Shown here: piece after piece, positions 33,763 through 43,445 of the stretch
Position numbering within the stretch: the first letter of the stretch is position 1
Layout of the letters: each line of letters opens with the position of its first letter
Assembly (NCBI GenBank): GCA_004562915.1
Contig: SFQZ01000005.1
Location: 76,820 to 140,819, forward strand
DNA length: 64,000 nucleotides
Direction: 5' to 3'
DNA from: a bacterium
GTDB taxonomy: Bacteria > Bacillota_A > Clostridia > Lachnospirales > Lachnospiraceae
The notes under the pieces: model-generated
What the model was told of the DNA's origin: nothing
The model's database searches: none
Seen by the model: the letters and a program-made list of their open reading frames with translations, nothing else
Program-made: the position numbers and the translations under genes

Positions 33763-35685
33763 CTATCTTCTTTCTCCCAACTTTTCCACCTCATCCAGCC
33801 AGATTCTGGCACTGGCATCACTTGGCATACGAAGATCGCCTCTTGGTGACACTGCCACGGTTCCCACTTTCGGACCATCCGGCAGACAGGAACGTTTGAA
33901 CTGCTGCATGAAAAATCTACGATAAAAATTCTTCAGCCATTTTAAAATAACGTCTTTCTCATATACCCCATCAAATGTCTTGCAGGCAATCCGGTAGATC
34001 TTATCCGGCTCATATCCCGCACGCAGCATATAATAAAGGAAGAAATCGTGAAGTTCATACGGACCCACCAGATCTTCTGTCTTCTGTGCAATCTCTCCAT
34101 CCTTAGGCGGAAGCAGTTCCGGACTCACCGGTGTATCCAAAACATCCAGCAAAATATTTGACAACTCTACATCCCCGCAGGTATCCGCAAAATAGCGTAC
34201 CAGATGACGTACCAGAGTCTTGGGAATTGAAGCATTTACTCCATACATAGACATATGATCACCATTGTAGGTGGCCCATCCCAGGGCCAGTTCAGACAGG
34301 TCTCCCGTTCCGATCACCATGCCGCCGGTCTGATTGGCAATATCCATGATCACCTGCGTTCTCTCTCTGGCCTGACAATTCTCATACGTTACATCATGCT
34401 TTTCCGAATTATGACCAATATCACGGAAATGAATATTGACAGCTTCTTTTATATCAACTTCTCTGAGCGTTGCTCCCAGCTTCTTTGTCAGTTCACAGGC
34501 ATTGCGATAGGTACGGTCTGTTGTACCAAAGCATGGCATGGTAACTGCCGTAATCTTTGATCTTTCCATATGCAGATAATCAAAAGCTCTTGCCGTCACC
34601 AAAAGAGCCAAGGTAGAATCTAAGCCTCCGGAAATTCCCAGCACTGCGCTCTGGCAATGGGTATGCTCCAGGCGTTTTTTCAAACCCATAGCCTGGATAG
34701 AAAGGATCTCATCACACCGTTTTTCCCGTTCTGCTTTATTGGACGGTACGAAAGGCTTTGCCGGAAATACTCTTGTCAGTCGGGTTTCTTCCCGTCTCAG
34801 TTCAAAAGATACTGTCCGATATCCTTCCCTGTCTGCCGCCGGAAATGTAGTCATTCTTCTTCTCTCGGCAATCAGTCGTTTTACATCCACATCCCCGTAA
34901 ATGGTCTCATTGACAAAACGCTTTGCCTCTGCCAGTACAGAACCATTTTCACAGATCAGGTTATGACCTCCAAATACCAGATCGGTAGAAGACTCTCCCT
35001 CACCGGCTGTAGCATACAGGTAAGCACACACCAGTCGGGCAGACTGTCCGTTCACCAGTTCCCGGCGATATTTATCCTTTCCTGTGATCTCATCACCGGC
35101 TGACAGATTGATGAGTACATTGGCCCCTGCCAGAGCATGACGGATACTGGGCGGATTCGGCACCCACAGATCTTCACAGATTTCCACAGCAATCTGCAGT
35201 TCTTTCATCTCTTCACAGGCAAAAATCAGGTTTGTACCAAATGGCACATTTTCTCCCTCAAGACACACTTCGCGCATCTTATCATCTGCAGGAGTAAACT
35301 GGCGTGCCTCATAATATTCTGCATAATTAGGCAGATTCGTCTTTGGCACAAGCCCAAGAATCTTCCCTCTGTTTAAGACGGCAGCTACGTTATACAGCTT
35401 TCCCTCCACTTCCATCGGCAGTCCGACTATAATCAGCGCATCCACATCTCTTGTCTGATCTGCCAGCCACAGAAGTCTCTCTTTCGCACTTTCCAGCAAA
35501 ACATTCTGCCAGAACAGATCACGGCAGGTATATCCGGTGATACAAAGCTCCGGAAATCCCATAATCTTAGCACCAGCCTGTTCCATTTTCTTTATCAAAC
35601 GAAGAATTTCTTCCGTATTATGAATACAGTCAGCCACCTGAATCTTGGGCGTTCCGGCTGCCATTTTAATAAAACCATTCTTCAT
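33763..35685 (-). CDS. nadE: Glutamine-dependent NAD+ synthetase
   Basis: 640 aa, the two-domain form. The N-terminal nitrilase-type glutaminase (about 1-290) has the catalytic Glu in FPELCITGY, Lys in LVPKTNLPNY and Cys in VEICEDLW. The C-terminal synthetase has the ATP-pyrophosphatase loop GISGGLDSTL (about 357). Ammonia from glutamine amidates deamido-NAD+. ATG 35685 follows GAGG at 9 bases; a longer frame to 35718 lacks a ribosome binding site. Confidence 0.95.
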   Translation of the reverse strand: MKNGFIKMAAGTPKIQVADCIHNTEEILRLIKKMEQAGAKIMGFPELCITGYTCRDLFWQNVLLESAKERLLWLADQTRDVDALIIVGLPMEVEGKLYNVAAVLNRGKILGLVPKTNLPNYAEYYEARQFTPADDKMREVCLEGENVPFGTNLIFACEEMKELQIAVEICEDLWVPNPPSIRHALAGANVLINLSAGDEITGKDKYRRELVNGQSARLVCAYLYATAGEGESSTDLVFGGHNLICENGSVLAEAKRFVNETIYGDVDVKRLIAERRRMTTFPAADREGYRTVSFELRREETRLTRVFPAKPFVPSNKAEREKRCDEILSIQAMGLKKRLEHTHCQSAVLGISGGLDSTLALLVTARAFDYLHMERSKITAVTMPCFGTTDRTYRNACELTKKLGATLREVDIKEAVNIHFRDIGHNSEKHDVTYENCQARERTQVIMDIANQTGGMVIGTGDLSELALGWATYNGDHMSMYGVNASIPKTLVRHLVRYFADTCGDVELSNILLDVLDTPVSPELLPPKDGEIAQKTEDLVGPYELHDFFLYYMLRAGYEPDKIYRIACKTFDGVYEKDVILKWLKNFYRRFFMQQFKRSCLPDGPKVGTVAVSPRGDLRMPSDASARIWLDEVEKLGERR

Positions 35686-35730
35686 AATTTTTTCCTCTCT
35701 GCCCGTTCCCCGGCACACTTCATTTTTCTC

Positions 35731-36609
35731 TTATTTTTTCGCCAGTGTCAATAATTCCTTCAGTTCATCCACGCTGAAAGTATAATTGGTATTGCAGAAA
35801 TGACAATTCAACTCAATCTCTTTTCCCTCATCGATCATCTGCTGCAATTCTTTTTCTCCAAGACTGATCAGTACTTTCCCCACACGCACTTTATCGCAAT
35901 TACAATGAAAAGCTGTCTCTGTCCTTTCATTGATCTCCAGTCCCAGGTTACCCAAAAGTTTTTCCAGTATCATCTCCGGTGTACAGCCCTGATCCAGAAG
36001 TTCTGTGACAGAAGTTACTTCTTCCAGATTCTTTTCCAGCTGTGCGATCACTTTCTCTTCTGCAAACGGCATAAGCTGAATGATAAAGCCTCCTGCCTGA
36101 CGGACTGTATTATTTTTCTCCATCAGTACTCCCAGACCTACAGCAGATGGCACCTGTTCACTGCTGGCAAAATAATAGGTCAGATCATCTGCAATCTCTC
36201 CTGTTTTCAGTTCCACCTGTCCCACATAGGGTTCTTTCAGGCCCATGTCTTTAATTACACTCAGTATTCCCAGATCCAGTGCTTTTCCTACATCCAGTTT
36301 TCCTTTTTCATTTGCCGGAAGTATAACATCCGGATTATTTACATAACCTTTTACATTTCCTCTGGAATCTGCCGTCACAGTAAGTCCACCGATGGGACCG
36401 CTGCATTTGATCTGAAGGGTCAGAATATCATCCCCCTTCATCATAACACCCATCATAGCACCGCCTGTCAGAAGACGTCCCAGTGCTGCGGTAGCTACCG
36501 GGCTGGTATTGTGTGCCTTTCTTGCCGTCTCCACCACATCTTTTGTCGTTGCCGCAAATGCACGAATCTGACTGTTTGCTGCTGTTGCTCTTATAATATA
36601 ATCACTCAT
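35731..36609 (-). CDS. hslO: Redox-regulated chaperone Hsp33
   Basis: 292 aa. Begins MSDYIIRATAANSQIRAFAA, the family N-terminus, and ends with the zinc switch CNCDKVRV (CxC, about 237) and CHFCNTNY (CxxC, about 270). Oxidation of the four Cys releases zinc and unfolds the linker, activating the holdase. It lies between a methyltransferase and nadE on the same strand. Confidence 0.96.
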   Translation of the reverse strand: MSDYIIRATAANSQIRAFAATTKDVVETARKAHNTSPVATAALGRLLTGGAMMGVMMKGDDILTLQIKCSGPIGGLTVTADSRGNVKGYVNNPDVILPANEKGKLDVGKALDLGILSVIKDMGLKEPYVGQVELKTGEIADDLTYYFASSEQVPSAVGLGVLMEKNNTVRQAGGFIIQLMPFAEEKVIAQLEKNLEEVTSVTELLDQGCTPEMILEKLLGNLGLEINERTETAFHCNCDKVRVGKVLISLGEKELQQMIDEGKEIELNCHFCNTNYTFSVDELKELLTLAKK

Positions 36610-36671
36610 TACACATTCTCCTCTTTCTCTTCTATCGGTTTTATCCCTTTCTGTACTGCATTACACACATA

Positions 36672-37436
36672 TTACGGAATCTTTTTTTCACATTCCCTTG
36701 CGATCAGATAAATCCTCTCGCTGTCAGGGCGGGGTGTTTCATGAGTAAATGCATCATACACTGCCACAAATTCCAATCCAGCCTCTTCCAGCAGTCCGAT
36801 CACATTCTGCACATCATAAGCTTTCTGGTAATGAAACTCTTCATACTTTCGATATAGATCTTCGCTTTCCTGAATAAACAGAGTTAATGCATATTCGTTG
36901 ATCCGGGTTTCTTCATCAAAATAATTTTCCCAGATAAAACTTCCTTCCTCACGATTTTCCGCTATGGTCGTATCCCCGATCAGATTTTCATATTTGTAAG
37001 GCGTATTCATATCAAATATGAAAATGCCGCCGGGATCCAGATAATTGTTGACCAACCGGAACACCTGAAGAAGCTCCTCTTCCTCCAAAATATAATTCAT
37101 ACAATCGCAGACACTGACGATTCCCCTGACAGTGCCATATAGTTCAAATTCTCTCATATCCTGCTGCAGATACAAAATATCATGACCGGATTCTTCTCTT
37201 TTTTCCATGGCAATCTCAAGCATATCCGGAGAATTGTCAATTCCGATCATGTCATAACCTTTTTGGGCAAGAAGCTCTGTCATGCTCCCCGTGCCGCAGC
37301 CCAGTTCCAGGACCAGTCCATCCTTTATGCCATATTCTTCCAAAAGTCCGGTCAGATATTCGCACCACTGCGGATAGTCAATATTATCCATGAACATATC
37401 ATAGACACGGGCAAAGCTTTTATAGGATTCTTCCAT
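36672..37436 (-). CDS. Class I SAM-dependent methyltransferase
   Basis: 254 aa. Motif I VLELGCGTGSMTEL (about 42) and motif II GYDMIGIDNSPDML show the SAM-binding Rossmann fold; DPGGIFIFDMNTPYK is motif IV/V. The substrate is not identifiable. GAGGAG precedes ATG 37436; a GTG 6 bases earlier is too near it. The gene starts 17 bases after the lgt stop. Confidence 0.88.
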   Translation of the reverse strand: MEESYKSFARVYDMFMDNIDYPQWCEYLTGLLEEYGIKDGLVLELGCGTGSMTELLAQKGYDMIGIDNSPDMLEIAMEKREESGHDILYLQQDMREFELYGTVRGIVSVCDCMNYILEEEELLQVFRLVNNYLDPGGIFIFDMNTPYKYENLIGDTTIAENREEGSFIWENYFDEETRINEYALTLFIQESEDLYRKYEEFHYQKAYDVQNVIGLLEEAGLEFVAVYDAFTHETPRPDSERIYLIARECEKKIP

Positions 37437-37453
37437 ATTCACCGCTCCTCTTT

Positions 37454-38254
37454 TTATACTGCAGTCGTATTTTCCACTGACTCATTTTCCGCAGAAGGAT
37501 TTTCCTCAAACTTACCATTGCGTACAACAATCAGTATAACACCGGCCAGACACACAAAAATTGCTATAAACTGAGAGGTAGATAACCCTCCTACAGAACC
37601 CCGGATCAAATCTCCTCTGAAAAACTCCAGAATAAATCTTCCCACACTGTAAAGCACCAGATACAGACCTGCAATCTGTCCGTCTCCTTTCTTTTTCTTA
37701 GTCAGCCATACCAGCAGCACGAAATGAAGGAAATTCAGTCCACTGGATATGAGCTGAGTCGGCAGAAGACTTACACCATTGGGTGCATACGCAGAATCAT
37801 GAAATACGATTCCGATCATGCTTTCTGTTTCTTTCCCATAACAGCAGCCTGCCAGAAAACATCCGATTCTTCCAAATCCCTGAGCCAGCGCTACCGATGG
37901 CATCAGCAGATCAAAATATTTTAAAAACGGAAGTTTCTTTACCCGACAGTAAATCATAGCCGCCAGAATCCCTCCGATGATTCCTCCATACACAACAAAT
38001 CCATCTGCAACATCCAGCAGAATCCGGGGATTTGCAGCTATTTCCTTGATCTGTGTAATAATGTATAGAATTTTTGCTCCTAAAAGTCCGCCAACAACGG
38101 CCCAGATTACAATGGAAAAAATCTGATCCGAATCCAGTTTATGCTTTTTTGCCCGATATTCACCGGTGAGATAAGCTGCAATGATACCGATTGCAATCAT
38201 CAGTCCATATCCATAGACGGTAAATGGCCCAATGGAAAATAATTCATTCTTCAT
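37454..38254 (-). CDS. lgt: Prolipoprotein diacylglyceryl transferase
   Basis: 266 aa, seven membrane segments. It transfers diacylglycerol from phosphatidylglycerol to the lipobox Cys of prolipoproteins, such as the PepSY lipoprotein of this window. The signature region reads GRIGCFLAGCCYG, the variant common in Firmicutes, and ends with RFILEFFRGD. First gene of the lgt - methyltransferase - hslO - nadE run. Confidence 0.95.
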   Translation of the reverse strand: MKNELFSIGPFTVYGYGLMIAIGIIAAYLTGEYRAKKHKLDSDQIFSIVIWAVVGGLLGAKILYIITQIKEIAANPRILLDVADGFVVYGGIIGGILAAMIYCRVKKLPFLKYFDLLMPSVALAQGFGRIGCFLAGCCYGKETESMIGIVFHDSAYAPNGVSLLPTQLISSGLNFLHFVLLVWLTKKKKGDGQIAGLYLVLYSVGRFILEFFRGDLIRGSVGGLSTSQFIAIFVCLAGVILIVVRNGKFEENPSAENESVENTTAV

Positions 38255-38456
38255 TTTCTGTCATCCTCTTTTCCCATTCAGGACTGTTCCTCTACGCCTG
38301 GGGCGTGAGTCATCTTCCCTTTGCTATATACCACATTATTATAACGAAAAACTCTGTTCTTGTCATTAGCAAAATCTTGTGCCTTCCAATATTAAAACAT
38401 TATCTGGTAATTCTCCTGCCGCAGCGTTATAATGATGCTATAAAGGAGGTGCGGTC

Positions 38457-38648
38457 ATGAGTAATCCGGATATTGATAAAGAAAAAGTTCCTTTTTCCAG
38501 TACTTCTTCTTATCATCGGGAGAAATGCAAAGGCTGCGTCTGCTCCACCTGCTATGAACAGGAATTCTGCGACAGGTGCAGCACCTGCACGGAGCTTTCC
38601 CGAAAAAAAGAAAGTTGTTACCGTTATGAAGGCGCGTATAACTACTGA
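38457..38648 (+). CDS. Cysteine-rich 63-aa protein, function unknown
   Basis: 63 aa with eight Cys (24, 27, 29, 32, 38, 41, 44, 54), pattern CxxCxC-x2-C-x5-CxxCxxC. AAAGGAGGT lies 6 bases before the ATG and TATAAT at 38428-38433, and a perfect terminator follows, so the gene has its own signals. The spacing fits zinc or Fe-S binding. There is no signal peptide or membrane segment. I do not recognise a family. Confidence 0.7.
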   Translation: MSNPDIDKEKVPFSSTSSYHREKCKGCVCSTCYEQEFCDRCSTCTELSRKKESCYRYEGAYNY

Positions 38649-38678
38649 CAACTCTTGTAAAAACACCAGTATCTGAGC

Positions 38679-38728
38679 AAAAAAGGAGTCTGATTTTGTA
38701 GATTTTTACAAAATCAGACTCCTTTTTT
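38679..38728. terminator. Perfect 22-bp terminator stem
   Basis: Arms 38679-38700 and 38707-38728 are fully complementary with A/T runs at the base. It ends the Cys-rich gene transcript and shields the AGCS gene that follows. Confidence 0.85.
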
Positions 38729-38790
38729 CTGTACTTTTTGTTCATCTCATGGTATCATATTAGGAAAATCTGTAAGTAAAGGAATAAAAA

Positions 38791-40167
38791 ATGTTAGAGA
38801 CAATTAAACAAATCAATGACAACGTCAACAGTTTTGTCTGGGGAGTCCCTGCCATGATCTGCATTGTCAGTGCCGGCCTGCTTCTCAGTTTTCGCACCCG
38901 TTTTCTTCAATTTCGTAAGTTTGGTTACACGTTCCGTGTGACCGTAGGACGAATGTTTCATAAAAAAGAAGCGTCTGATGGCTCTATTACACCTTTTCAG
39001 GCGGTCTGTACTGCACTGGCGGCTACCGTAGGTACCGGAAATATTGCCGGAGTAGCCGGCGCCATCGCAATCGGAGGGCCCGGTGCTGTTTTCTGGATGT
39101 GGATGTCCGCTCTGCTCGGAATGTGTACCAAGTTTTCTGAGGTAACACTGGCTGTACATTTCCGTGAGAAAAATGAAAATGGTGACTGGGTAGGCGGTCC
39201 CATGTATTACATAAAAAACGGTCTCGGTCCCCGTTGGCACTGGCTTGCCGTTATTTTCTCCGCTCTTGGAGTTCTTACCGTATTCGGTACCGGCAATGCC
39301 ACTCAGGTAAACACCATCACCAGCGCCATTGATTCCGCACTGCTCAACTACCATGTACTTTCAGATAAACAGATTTCCGTATTCAACCTTATTCTCGGAA
39401 TCGTGATTGCCATTCTTGTGGCACTGGTTCTCCTTGGAGGAATCAAACGTATCGGAAAAGTAACAGAAAAACTGGTTCCGTTCATGGCTCTTTTATATCT
39501 GGTTTTGGCACTTGGGGTAATCCTTCTGAATATTGAACATGTTCCTTCTGTCTTTGTTTCCATTTTCAAAGGTGCCTTCACTCCATCCGCTATTACGGGC
39601 GGTGTGATCGGAAGTATGTTCCTCAGTATGAAAAAAGGAGTATCCCGCGGTATCTTCTCAAATGAAGCCGGTCTCGGTACAGGCTCCATCGCCCATGCGG
39701 CTGCTGATACAAGCGATCCTGTCAGACAGGGATTTTTGGGGATTTTCGAGGTATTTATGGACACCATCGTGATTTGTACCATGACCGCACTGGTCATTCT
39801 CTGCAGTGGTATTCCCATCACTTATGGTGTGGATGCCGGAGCTGAACTTACAATTCAGGGATTTACTTCCACCTACGGCAACTGGGTATCTATTTTTACA
39901 GCAGTAGCACTCTGTTGTTTCGCTTTCTCCACTATTATTGGCTGGGGTTTGTATGGCACCCGATGTATCGAATTTATTTTCGGAAGTAAGATTAACAAAC
40001 CTTTTATGCTGGTGTATTCTCTGGTCGCTATTCTGGGAGCCACCATGGATCTGGGGCTTCTCTGGAGTATCGCCGATACCTTCAACGGTCTGATGGTCAT
40101 CCCGAACCTGATTGCACTGCTGCTGCTGTCGGGAACCGTTGCTAAACTTGTGAAGGATTATTTTTAG
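38791..40167 (+). CDS. Sodium:alanine/glycine symporter (AGCS family), copy 1
   Basis: 458 aa with about 11 membrane segments. GTGNIAGVAGAIAIGGPGAVFWMW and SNEAGLGTGSIAHAAADT are the AGCS signatures. It imports alanine, glycine or a related amino acid with sodium. AAAGGA precedes the ATG. A second AGCS gene lies at 46519-47901; the two differ much in sequence, so they probably have different substrates. Confidence 0.93.
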   Translation: MLETIKQINDNVNSFVWGVPAMICIVSAGLLLSFRTRFLQFRKFGYTFRVTVGRMFHKKEASDGSITPFQAVCTALAATVGTGNIAGVAGAIAIGGPGAVFWMWMSALLGMCTKFSEVTLAVHFREKNENGDWVGGPMYYIKNGLGPRWHWLAVIFSALGVLTVFGTGNATQVNTITSAIDSALLNYHVLSDKQISVFNLILGIVIAILVALVLLGGIKRIGKVTEKLVPFMALLYLVLALGVILLNIEHVPSVFVSIFKGAFTPSAITGGVIGSMFLSMKKGVSRGIFSNEAGLGTGSIAHAAADTSDPVRQGFLGIFEVFMDTIVICTMTALVILCSGIPITYGVDAGAELTIQGFTSTYGNWVSIFTAVALCCFAFSTIIGWGLYGTRCIEFIFGSKINKPFMLVYSLVAILGATMDLGLLWSIADTFNGLMVIPNLIALLLLSGTVAKLVKDYF

Positions 40168-40251
40168 TTTTGATTCGTGAGATAGAAATAGTATAATGAG
40201 GCTGATAATATTATCAGCCCCTTTACTTTATCGGCCACACGCAATCAAAAC
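40167..40251 (+). repeat. Composite hairpin behind AGCS copy 1
   Basis: Core GGCTGATAAT/ATTATCAGCC (40200-40219), outer arms TTTTGATT (40168-40175) with AATCAAAA (40243-40250), and CTTTACTTTA between. It may terminate the symporter transcript. Related in layout and core to 47914-47994 and 26869-26898. Confidence 0.55.
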
Positions 40252-40283
40252 AAATGCGAACATTGGTGTGTTATGTATGTAAA

Positions 40284-41231
40284 TCAACAAGTATGTTTTT
40301 TGGAATTTAAGATTACAATGGAAATGAATATCAATAGTATTCCCGCAATTCCTGTTATGGTTATTTTCTGATGTAGTATAAAAATCCCAATCAGTGTTGC
40401 CACCATAGGCTCCACAAATGCCATTACGGATGCTTTTCCGGGCTCGGTGTATTTGAGTCCTGTTGTATAGAAACAAAAGGGAGCCAGGGTGGATACCAAA
40501 CCGATTCCCAGGGCATTTGCCGCCATGGAACTATTTTGCATCCTGGCGATTAATTCTTCCTTCAGACAAAAAGGCAGCAATGACACTGCGGCAATCAAAA
40601 AAGTGTACGCCGTCACTGTTTCTGTATGATATTTTTTCAATGCAATATTTCCGAATATAGAATACAGCGCATAACCGATTCCCGAACAGATTCCTGTCAC
40701 GATTCCAATCCATGTGATATTTCCCGCTCCCTGCCCGGACAACATTCCTTCCACAATTCCTGTGGTAAATACACAGCCGCAAAATGCGCAGATCAATGCA
40801 ACGACTTTCGCTTTTGTCAGTTTTTCATGAAAAAATAAAACCGACATCACCATGACAAAACAAGGTGCCGTATATAACAGAATGGCCGCAATCGACAGTG
40901 TGGACAGCTGAATCGTGGTAAAGTACATAATATTAAAAAATACAATACTTAAAATCCCTGTCCCCAAAAACATCCAGATATCTTTTATTTCTATCCGGAT
41001 CAGTTTCCTTTGGAAAATCAGAAGATATATCCACAGTCCTACGGCTGCCACGGCATTTCGGATAAATGTAATTTCTATGGAAGAAAAACCCCCTTCAGAC
41101 ATAGCACTGGAAAATAGTCCGATCATTCCCCACAACGTTCCTGCTGTCAGAATAAATAAAGACGCCATATCTTCCAATTTTACACCACAAAATTTTTTTT
41201 CAGTTGTTCTGTTATGTTGTTTATCCGTCAT
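40284..41231 (-). CDS. EamA/DMT-family transporter
   Basis: 315 aa with ten predicted membrane segments in two EamA repeats (LTAGTLWGMIGLFSS and GICSGIGYALYSIFG begin the two halves). Such carriers export amino acids or other metabolites. The last transmembrane helix ends in a short basic tail. It is followed upstream by a ROK regulator on the same strand, 31 bases away, which could control it. Substrate unknown. Confidence 0.88.
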   Translation of the reverse strand: MTDKQHNRTTEKKFCGVKLEDMASLFILTAGTLWGMIGLFSSAMSEGGFSSIEITFIRNAVAAVGLWIYLLIFQRKLIRIEIKDIWMFLGTGILSIVFFNIMYFTTIQLSTLSIAAILLYTAPCFVMVMSVLFFHEKLTKAKVVALICAFCGCVFTTGIVEGMLSGQGAGNITWIGIVTGICSGIGYALYSIFGNIALKKYHTETVTAYTFLIAAVSLLPFCLKEELIARMQNSSMAANALGIGLVSTLAPFCFYTTGLKYTEPGKASVMAFVEPMVATLIGIFILHQKITITGIAGILLIFISIVILNSKKHTC

Positions 41232-41262
41232 CGCACTCTTTCCTCTTACATCTACAATCTGC

Positions 41263-42387
41263 CTATCTCAGCGAATCAAAGTATTTCTCAACAAATTTTA
41301 AAGTGACACCATATGCAGAAGCTTCCAGCTTATATCGACCTGTCCGCAAATAAGAAGTATCCAGATCAAAGTTATTATACTTCATGATTTTTCTGCTCAG
41401 TTCCGGGAGAAACTCTTCCAGATAACCGCCTACGTAACCTCCCAGTACGATATCACAGTCAAAAGCCATCCGCAGATTTGTAACCGTCACTGCCAGATCA
41501 TCCAGATATTCTTCCCAAACTTCCATACATTCCGGGTCTTTTTCCCGTATCTTCGTAAAAAACGTTTCCAGGTTGTCATCCGTCCTGCTCTGCAAAACCT
41601 TTGCAGAACAATACGCATCCACACATCCGTTTTTACCGCAATAGCATCTTCTTCCGTTTTTCTCGATCACCATATGACCGAACTCACCACTTTTGAATGT
41701 TTCACCACGATACAGTTTATTATGAAGACAGATTGCGCCTCCTACTGTATTACTGAGTGACAGATACACCGCATCGCTGCCGTTCCCAAGCAGTTCTGCA
41801 TACGCCGCACTGTTTGCGTCATTCTCCAGTTCACAGGGAAAACCGATCATATTTTCTATCATTTTAAAACTGACATTTTCCACATTTAACGCATGAGAAC
41901 GAAGCAGAAGCTTTTCTTCTTGATTGACAATTCCGGGCAGAGAAATTCCCACACCGGTAATCTTGCCTTTGTCCACTCCGGTCCGCTCAATAAATGTCAG
42001 CAGATTTTCCACCATTTTTTCATAATAAGAATATATGTTCTCAAAGGCAATCCTTACCCGTAACTTTTCCACAAGCTCCCGTCTCATATCTACAAGCGCA
42101 AAAGTGATATGATTGGCAGTAATATCCATTCCGACTGTATAGCCGATTCCTTCTGCGATTGAAAGTGCTTTCGCTTTTCGTCCTCCTGTAGATGCATATT
42201 CACCACTCTCTGTCACCAGACCTTCCTCCACCAGTTCTTTTACATTTTGAAGAACTGTCGGCATACTGATCTGTAACTCAGATGAAATCTCCGCTTTTGA
42301 GGTAATACCTTTTTTTGATATAAATTTTATGATCCTGATCTTATTCATTCGTTTTGTATCTTTACTATTTGCTTTCACAGATGCCAC
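41263..42387 (-). CDS. ROK-family transcriptional regulator (NagC/XylR type)
   Basis: 374 aa. An N-terminal winged helix (about 10-65, GITSKAEISSELQISMPTVLQNVKEL) precedes a ROK sugar-binding domain. The zinc motif is CYCGKNGCVDAYCS near residue 248, and GVGISLPGIV matches the ROK signature. Such proteins repress sugar genes until a sugar or sugar phosphate binds. I read a GTG start at 42387 with AAGGAT 8 bases upstream; a later ATG would cut the HTH arm. Confidence 0.88.
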   Translation of the reverse strand: MASVKANSKDTKRMNKIRIIKFISKKGITSKAEISSELQISMPTVLQNVKELVEEGLVTESGEYASTGGRKAKALSIAEGIGYTVGMDITANHITFALVDMRRELVEKLRVRIAFENIYSYYEKMVENLLTFIERTGVDKGKITGVGISLPGIVNQEEKLLLRSHALNVENVSFKMIENMIGFPCELENDANSAAYAELLGNGSDAVYLSLSNTVGGAICLHNKLYRGETFKSGEFGHMVIEKNGRRCYCGKNGCVDAYCSAKVLQSRTDDNLETFFTKIREKDPECMEVWEEYLDDLAVTVTNLRMAFDCDIVLGGYVGGYLEEFLPELSRKIMKYNNFDLDTSYLRTGRYKLEASAYGVTLKFVEKYFDSLR

Positions 42388-42493
42388 CCGTCACAATCCT
42401 TATAAGAGCTTTGCTGTTATTTGATCCATTTTCCTTGTTCATTCTATCATCATTCCCCATGTGAAGCAAGCAGACAATCTCCTCTCCTGTAAG

Positions 42494-42548
42494 AACAAAG
42501 TGGGCAAACCCACTTCAACTCCCCATACCCCTCACTCATGAGGGGCTT
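42494..42548 (+). repeat. Dispersed 55-bp intergenic repeat, copy 2
   Basis: Same 55 bp as 28325-28379 with four substitutions. Several hairpins follow directly (GCACAC/GTGTGC around a CTGCTTTAGCAG core, 42550-42606). The whole 42388-42693 gap holds these repeats and no gene. Confidence 0.7.
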
Positions 42549-42621
42549 GCACACTTTGAGCGCCGATGCGTAGCTGCTTTAGCAGCTTTCCTATGCGCAC
42601 CGTGTGCATCCCCCCGGAGGG

Positions 42622-42668
42622 TTTTTATATCATAGGAAAATGCGAAGCACTTTCCTATGATATAAAAA
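42622..42668. repeat. 18-bp perfect palindrome with TGC/GCA tip
   Basis: Arms 42622-42639 and 42651-42668 are fully complementary and A/T-rich at the base. CTTTCCTATG of this arm also occurs at 42586-42595 in the neighbouring hairpin. It could act as a second terminator on either strand. Confidence 0.65.
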
Positions 42669-42691
42669 AAGAGAGCTCAAATGGCTCTCTT
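42664..42691 (-). terminator. Terminator of the PepSY gene
   Basis: Minus strand: AAGAGAGC (42684-42691) pairs with GCTCTCTT (42669-42676), followed by a T run (42664-42670), two bases after the stop codon. Confidence 0.8.
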
Positions 42692-42693
42692 AA

Positions 42694-43377
42694 TCAATGT
42701 TCTTCTTCCCATTCCAGGATTTTACCGCTGTCAGCATCAATCTCAAAATCATATTCCACTCCGTTGCTGACTACAGAACCTTCATAAATCGTTCTTCCGT
42801 CATCATAATCCAAATGCATCCTGATATCTTTTTCTGCTGCCTGTGGTACTTTTTCCAGTACGATCTTTTTCACTTCTTCCTCGGTAACTGCTGTTTTTAC
42901 GGATTTTGTTTTGTTGAAGTCATCGTCAATATCCATATCCTTACTACGGATTTCGCCTGTCTGTGCGTCGATATCATAATCGTATTCCTTATCCCCTGCG
43001 TAAAAATCCACTTCGTATTCCTGTACTCCGTCATCGGTTTCCAGCTTCACACGAATACCGCTCACTTCTTCTTCTGTTAATCCGGCATCTTTCAGTGCGA
43101 TTGCCTTCGCCTCTTCTTCCGATATCACGGTTCCCTGCTGCGCTGCTGAATTTTTCGTATCAGCCGTCTCTTCTTTATCTGCTGTATTCGCTGTATCTCC
43201 GGTATCAACGGTTTTCTCTGTATCCGCTGTTCCTGTATTCTCTTCCGAAATCACTGTCTCCTGAGGACGAACTTCCGATGTCTCATTTGGAGAAGCCGTG
43301 TCTGTTCTGGTTCCGCATCCCACAAGTGTCAGAGTAATTACCATAATACTTAAAATCCGTGTAATTGTATATTTCAT
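42694..43377 (-). CDS. PepSY-domain lipoprotein
   Basis: 227 aa. The signal peptide ends in the lipobox LVGC (Cys21), so Lgt should lipidate it. An acidic low-complexity linker (about 25-80, rich in TADT and TVDTG) precedes two PepSY domains (about 85-150 and 165-227). PepSY proteins often inhibit proteases or bind cell-wall components. It is encoded just after a two-component system on the same strand and is its probable target or partner. Confidence 0.9.
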   Translation of the reverse strand: MKYTITRILSIMVITLTLVGCGTRTDTASPNETSEVRPQETVISEENTGTADTEKTVDTGDTANTADKEETADTKNSAAQQGTVISEEEAKAIALKDAGLTEEEVSGIRVKLETDDGVQEYEVDFYAGDKEYDYDIDAQTGEIRSKDMDIDDDFNKTKSVKTAVTEEEVKKIVLEKVPQAAEKDIRMHLDYDDGRTIYEGSVVSNGVEYDFEIDADSGKILEWEEEH

Positions 43378-43445
43378 CTTTTCTACCTCCTGTAAGCATT
43401 CTTCATTTCATGGTCTCATTTTACATAATGAAGATTAAAATAAGA

